Shown here one piece after another: positions 62,078 through 64,000 of a stretch of DNA of 64,000 nucleotides (the stretch's first letter is position 1; the number at the start of each line of letters is the position of its first letter). Under the pieces are notes generated by a model. The model was not told where the DNA came from. It saw only the letters and a list, made by a program, of their open reading frames with translations, and did no database searches. The stretch covers positions 107,733 through 171,732 of the forward strand of contig NZ_JAEVHF010000012.1 of NCBI RefSeq assembly GCF_018263925.1. Reading direction: 5' to 3'. Source of the stretch: Kistimonas asteriae (lineage in GTDB: Bacteria > Pseudomonadota > Gammaproteobacteria > Pseudomonadales > Endozoicomonadaceae). Position numbers and translations under genes: made by a program.

Positions 62078-63565
62078 ATGACTGTCCGTACCCGAGTGGC
62101 CCCGTCGCCGACCGGTGATCCGCATGTCGGCACCGCCTATATCGCCCTGTTTAACCTGGCTTTTGCACGCAGCCAGGGCGGTGAGTTTATTCTGCGTATT
62201 GAAGATACTGATCAGCAGCGCAGTACGCCGGAATCTGAGCAGATGATCCTAGATTCCCTACGCTGGCTAGGCCTTGAGTGGAGTGAAGGGCCGGATGTGG
62301 GTGGTCCTCACGGCCCCTACCGGCAGAGTGAGCGTGGTGAAATTTACGCGAAGCACGCGGATATCCTGCTGGAAAAAGGGCATGCCTTCCGTTGTTTCTG
62401 TTCCTCTGAACGCCTGGATTCACTCCGTGCCGAACAGATGGCTAACAAGCAGACACCGGGTTATGACGGCCACTGCCTGCATCTCAGTGAGTCTGAGTTA
62501 CAGGCCAAGTTGGACGCGGGTGAACCCCATGTCGTACGAATGAAGGTTCCGGAAAGTGGTACCTGCGTGGTTGATGACATGTTGCGTGACACTATCGAAA
62601 TTGACTGGACTCAGATTGATATGCAGGTGCTGGTCAAGGCCGATGGTATGCCGACCTACCATCTGGCGAATGTCGTTGATGATCACCTGATGGGGATTAC
62701 CCATGTGATTCGTGGTGAAGAGTGGATCAACTCTGCGCCCAAGCACAAGCTGCTTTATGAGTATTTTGGCTGGGAGATGCCGACGCTCTGCCATATGCCG
62801 CTGCTGCGTAATCCAGACAAGAGCAAACTGTCCAAGCGCAAGAATCCGACCAGTATTAACTACTACCGTCGTATGGGATACCTGCCGGAAGCGGTATTGA
62901 ACTATCTCGGTCGGATGGGCTGGTCCATGCCGGATGAGCGGGAGAAGTTCACCCTTAACGAAATGGTGGAACATTTTGATATTCAAAGGGTTTCATTGGG
63001 CGGGCCGATTTTCGACCAGGAAAAACTGGCTTGGTTAAACGGCAGCTGGATTCGTGAAAATCTGACGCTGGATGAGTTTGCGGATCGTCTGCACGGCTGG
63101 CTGATCAATGATGATTACATCCGGCAGTTCCTGCCATTTGCTAAGGAACGTGCAGAACGGTTTACCGATTTCATGGCACTCTCCGGCTTTATGTTCACGG
63201 GTATGCTCGACCTGGCGCCCGAAGCCCTTACGCATAAGAAACTGGATGAGGCGGGCGTGAAAAAGGCGCTACAGTTTGCGTTATGGCGACTGGAGGCATT
63301 GCGTCAGTGGGATAAAGACGCCATCTTTACCGAAATCAAGACATTGGCCAAAGCCATTGATCTGAAAGTAGGGGAGTTGATGCAGCCCATTTTTGTGGCG
63401 ATTGCAGGCACGCCGAATTCCTGGTCTGTGGTGGATTCCATGGAAATATTGGGTCCCGATATGAGCCGTGCGCGTATTCGCCACGCCATCGAAGTATTGG
63501 GTGGCGTTTCCAAGAAAGAAGCCAAGAGGCTGGAAAAAGAGTACAAGCAGCTGGCTGACGCTTGA
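62078..63565 (+). CDS. gltX: Glutamyl-tRNA synthetase
   Basis: Class I synthetase charging tRNA-Glu. The 495 residues start [24 protein letters not shown], with the HIGH-like motif at [15 protein letters not shown] and [20 protein letters not shown] follow; the KMSKS-like motif is SKLSKRKNP (about 248-253). The C-terminal anticodon-binding helical domains include the final [14 protein letters not shown]. The [10 protein letters not shown] form with Asp belongs to one of the two gammaproteobacterial GltX types. tRNA-Glu lies 300 bases downstream. Confidence 0.96.
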   Translation: MTVRTRVAPSPTGDPHVGTAYIALFNLAFARSQGGEFILRIEDTDQQRSTPESEQMILDSLRWLGLEWSEGPDVGGPHGPYRQSERGEIYAKHADILLEKGHAFRCFCSSERLDSLRAEQMANKQTPGYDGHCLHLSESELQAKLDAGEPHVVRMKVPESGTCVVDDMLRDTIEIDWTQIDMQVLVKADGMPTYHLANVVDDHLMGITHVIRGEEWINSAPKHKLLYEYFGWEMPTLCHMPLLRNPDKSKLSKRKNPTSINYYRRMGYLPEAVLNYLGRMGWSMPDEREKFTLNEMVEHFDIQRVSLGGPIFDQEKLAWLNGSWIRENLTLDEFADRLHGWLINDDYIRQFLPFAKERAERFTDFMALSGFMFTGMLDLAPEALTHKKLDEAGVKKALQFALWRLEALRQWDKDAIFTEIKTLAKAIDLKVGELMQPIFVAIAGTPNSWSVVDSMEILGPDMSRARIRHAIEVLGGVSKKEAKRLEKEYKQLADA

Positions 63566-63572
63566 TCGGGTT

Positions 63573-63600
63573 GCCAGCAGTGACGGTAGTTGCTGCTGGC
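63573..63600 (+). terminator. Hairpin after gltX
   Basis: GCCAGCAG / CTGCTGGC, an 8-bp perfect stem with a 12-nt loop. A T-rich stretch (GGTTTTTCG) begins about ten bases later, so termination may be partial. Confidence 0.45.
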
Positions 63601-63690
63601 TCTGTTCGGTTTTTCGAATTATTTTCTGTTTCTCATCGCAAATCTTGGCAAGTACGTTCGTTTCGTTCTTAAAAGGCCGCAACGATATGC

Positions 63691-63719
63691 TTGACAGGTT
63701 ATAAGCGCGCCCATAGAAT
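63691..63719 (+). promoter_or_regulatory. Near-consensus sigma70 promoter of the tRNA-Ala/Glu pair
   Basis: TTGACA (63691-63696), a spacer of exactly 17 bases, and TAGAAT (63714-63719). The GC-rich discriminator TCGCCCCGC follows, which is typical of stringently controlled stable RNA genes. The mature tRNA-Ala starts 47 bases after the -10 box. Confidence 0.88.
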
Positions 63720-63765
63720 TCGCCCCGCATTCCGGCACTGGCTTCTGCGCCGGGCAGCACGGAAT

Positions 63766-63841
<76 letters not shown>

Positions 63842-63863
63842 AATTCTTCTTGTAGGAATTTGC

Positions 63864-63939
63864 GTCCCCTTCGTCTAGTGGCCTAGGACACCGCCCTTTC
63901 ACGGCGGTAACAGGGGTTCGAGTCCCCTAGGGGACGCCA
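63864..63939 (+). tRNA. tRNA-Glu(UUC)
   Basis: A 76-nt tRNA with acceptor GTCCCCT/AGGGGAC, anticodon stem CCGCC/GGCGG with loop CTTTCAC (anticodon TTC) and encoded CCA. It lies 22 bases after tRNA-Ala and shares its promoter. It is a substrate of GltX and, for its wobble base, of the MnmC pathway encoded in this window. Confidence 0.97.
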
Positions 63940-64000
63940 CTTTTATTTGAGTGGTGTCATCTGCTCGAGACCGGATGTCGGTCGTTAAATAAAGCATCAG

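Overview
The window is chromosomal DNA of a gammaproteobacterium with mid-range GC. The order alaS-lysC-csrA-tRNA-Ser-tRNA-Arg, with recCBD, MnmC, HemG, an RssB-like REC-PP2C/STAS pair, MsrA and GltX of closely matching type, points to a marine Oceanospirillales-like relative of Pseudomonas. Na+-pumping oxaloacetate decarboxylase, a CNT nucleoside transporter and GltS fit a saltwater habitat. A type III secretion class II chaperone with a translocator-like partner suggests a host-associated lifestyle such as that of Endozoicomonadaceae. The family-level placement is inference.

Layout. 1-5,110: alaS (5' end outside the window), lysC, csrA and a tRNA cluster (Ser-GCU, Arg-ACG, second Ser-GCU). 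5,240-10,658: hemG, a 39-codon membrane protein, an M23 peptidase, msrA, mnmC and dusC. 10,959-14,337: the oadGAB operon. 14,576-20,563: a small basic protein of unknown function, an orphan pflA, guaC, a GST-like protein, udk, rsmC and a lipoprotein. 20,898-22,564: a SycD/LcrH-type chaperone, translationally coupled to a coiled-coil protein with one hydrophobic segment, lying at the 3' side of tRNA-Arg(CCU). 22,717-29,467: two small-glycosyltransferase genes, mlaA, the REC-PP2C/STAS pair, transaldolase, dusA and a small membrane protein. 29,543-38,492: the recC-recB-recD operon. 38,568-42,064: a periplasmic binding protein, queE, queC, a thioredoxin-like protein and a DUF2165 protein.

42,353-51,758 is an accessory, visibly AT-rich surface-polysaccharide locus. 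It opens with a perfect 12-base ops (JUMPstart) element, the RfaH loading site, and encodes a flippase, a GT4 glycosyltransferase, a PglC/WcaJ-type initiating transferase, a DegT aminotransferase, a Wzy/ligase-type membrane protein and a WbpM/PglF-type dehydratase. It contains a 180-bp MITE-like element with target duplication and a decayed IS5-type insertion sequence. 51,888-63,939 returns to core-like content: nupC-type transporter, a secreted protein, gltS, a Tus-like replication-fork-arrest protein, LOG protein, an XRE regulator, HU, a solitary tyrosine recombinase, an alpha/beta hydrolase, a LysR regulator divergent from a TDT transporter, gltX, and tRNA-Ala(GGC) and tRNA-Glu(UUC) behind a near-consensus promoter.

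Possible regulatory links: csrA lies in the window, and CsrA-like ACAAGGA motifs overlap the ribosome-binding sites of csrA itself, of the RssB-like gene and, with the longest match, of the polysaccharide initiating transferase. Together with the ops site this suggests control of the polysaccharide locus by both RfaH and CsrA. The most novel-looking items are the chaperone/translocator-like cassette, the divergent Tus protein, the MITE, and two small genes with good ribosome-binding sites (14,576-14,917 and 5,863-5,982).
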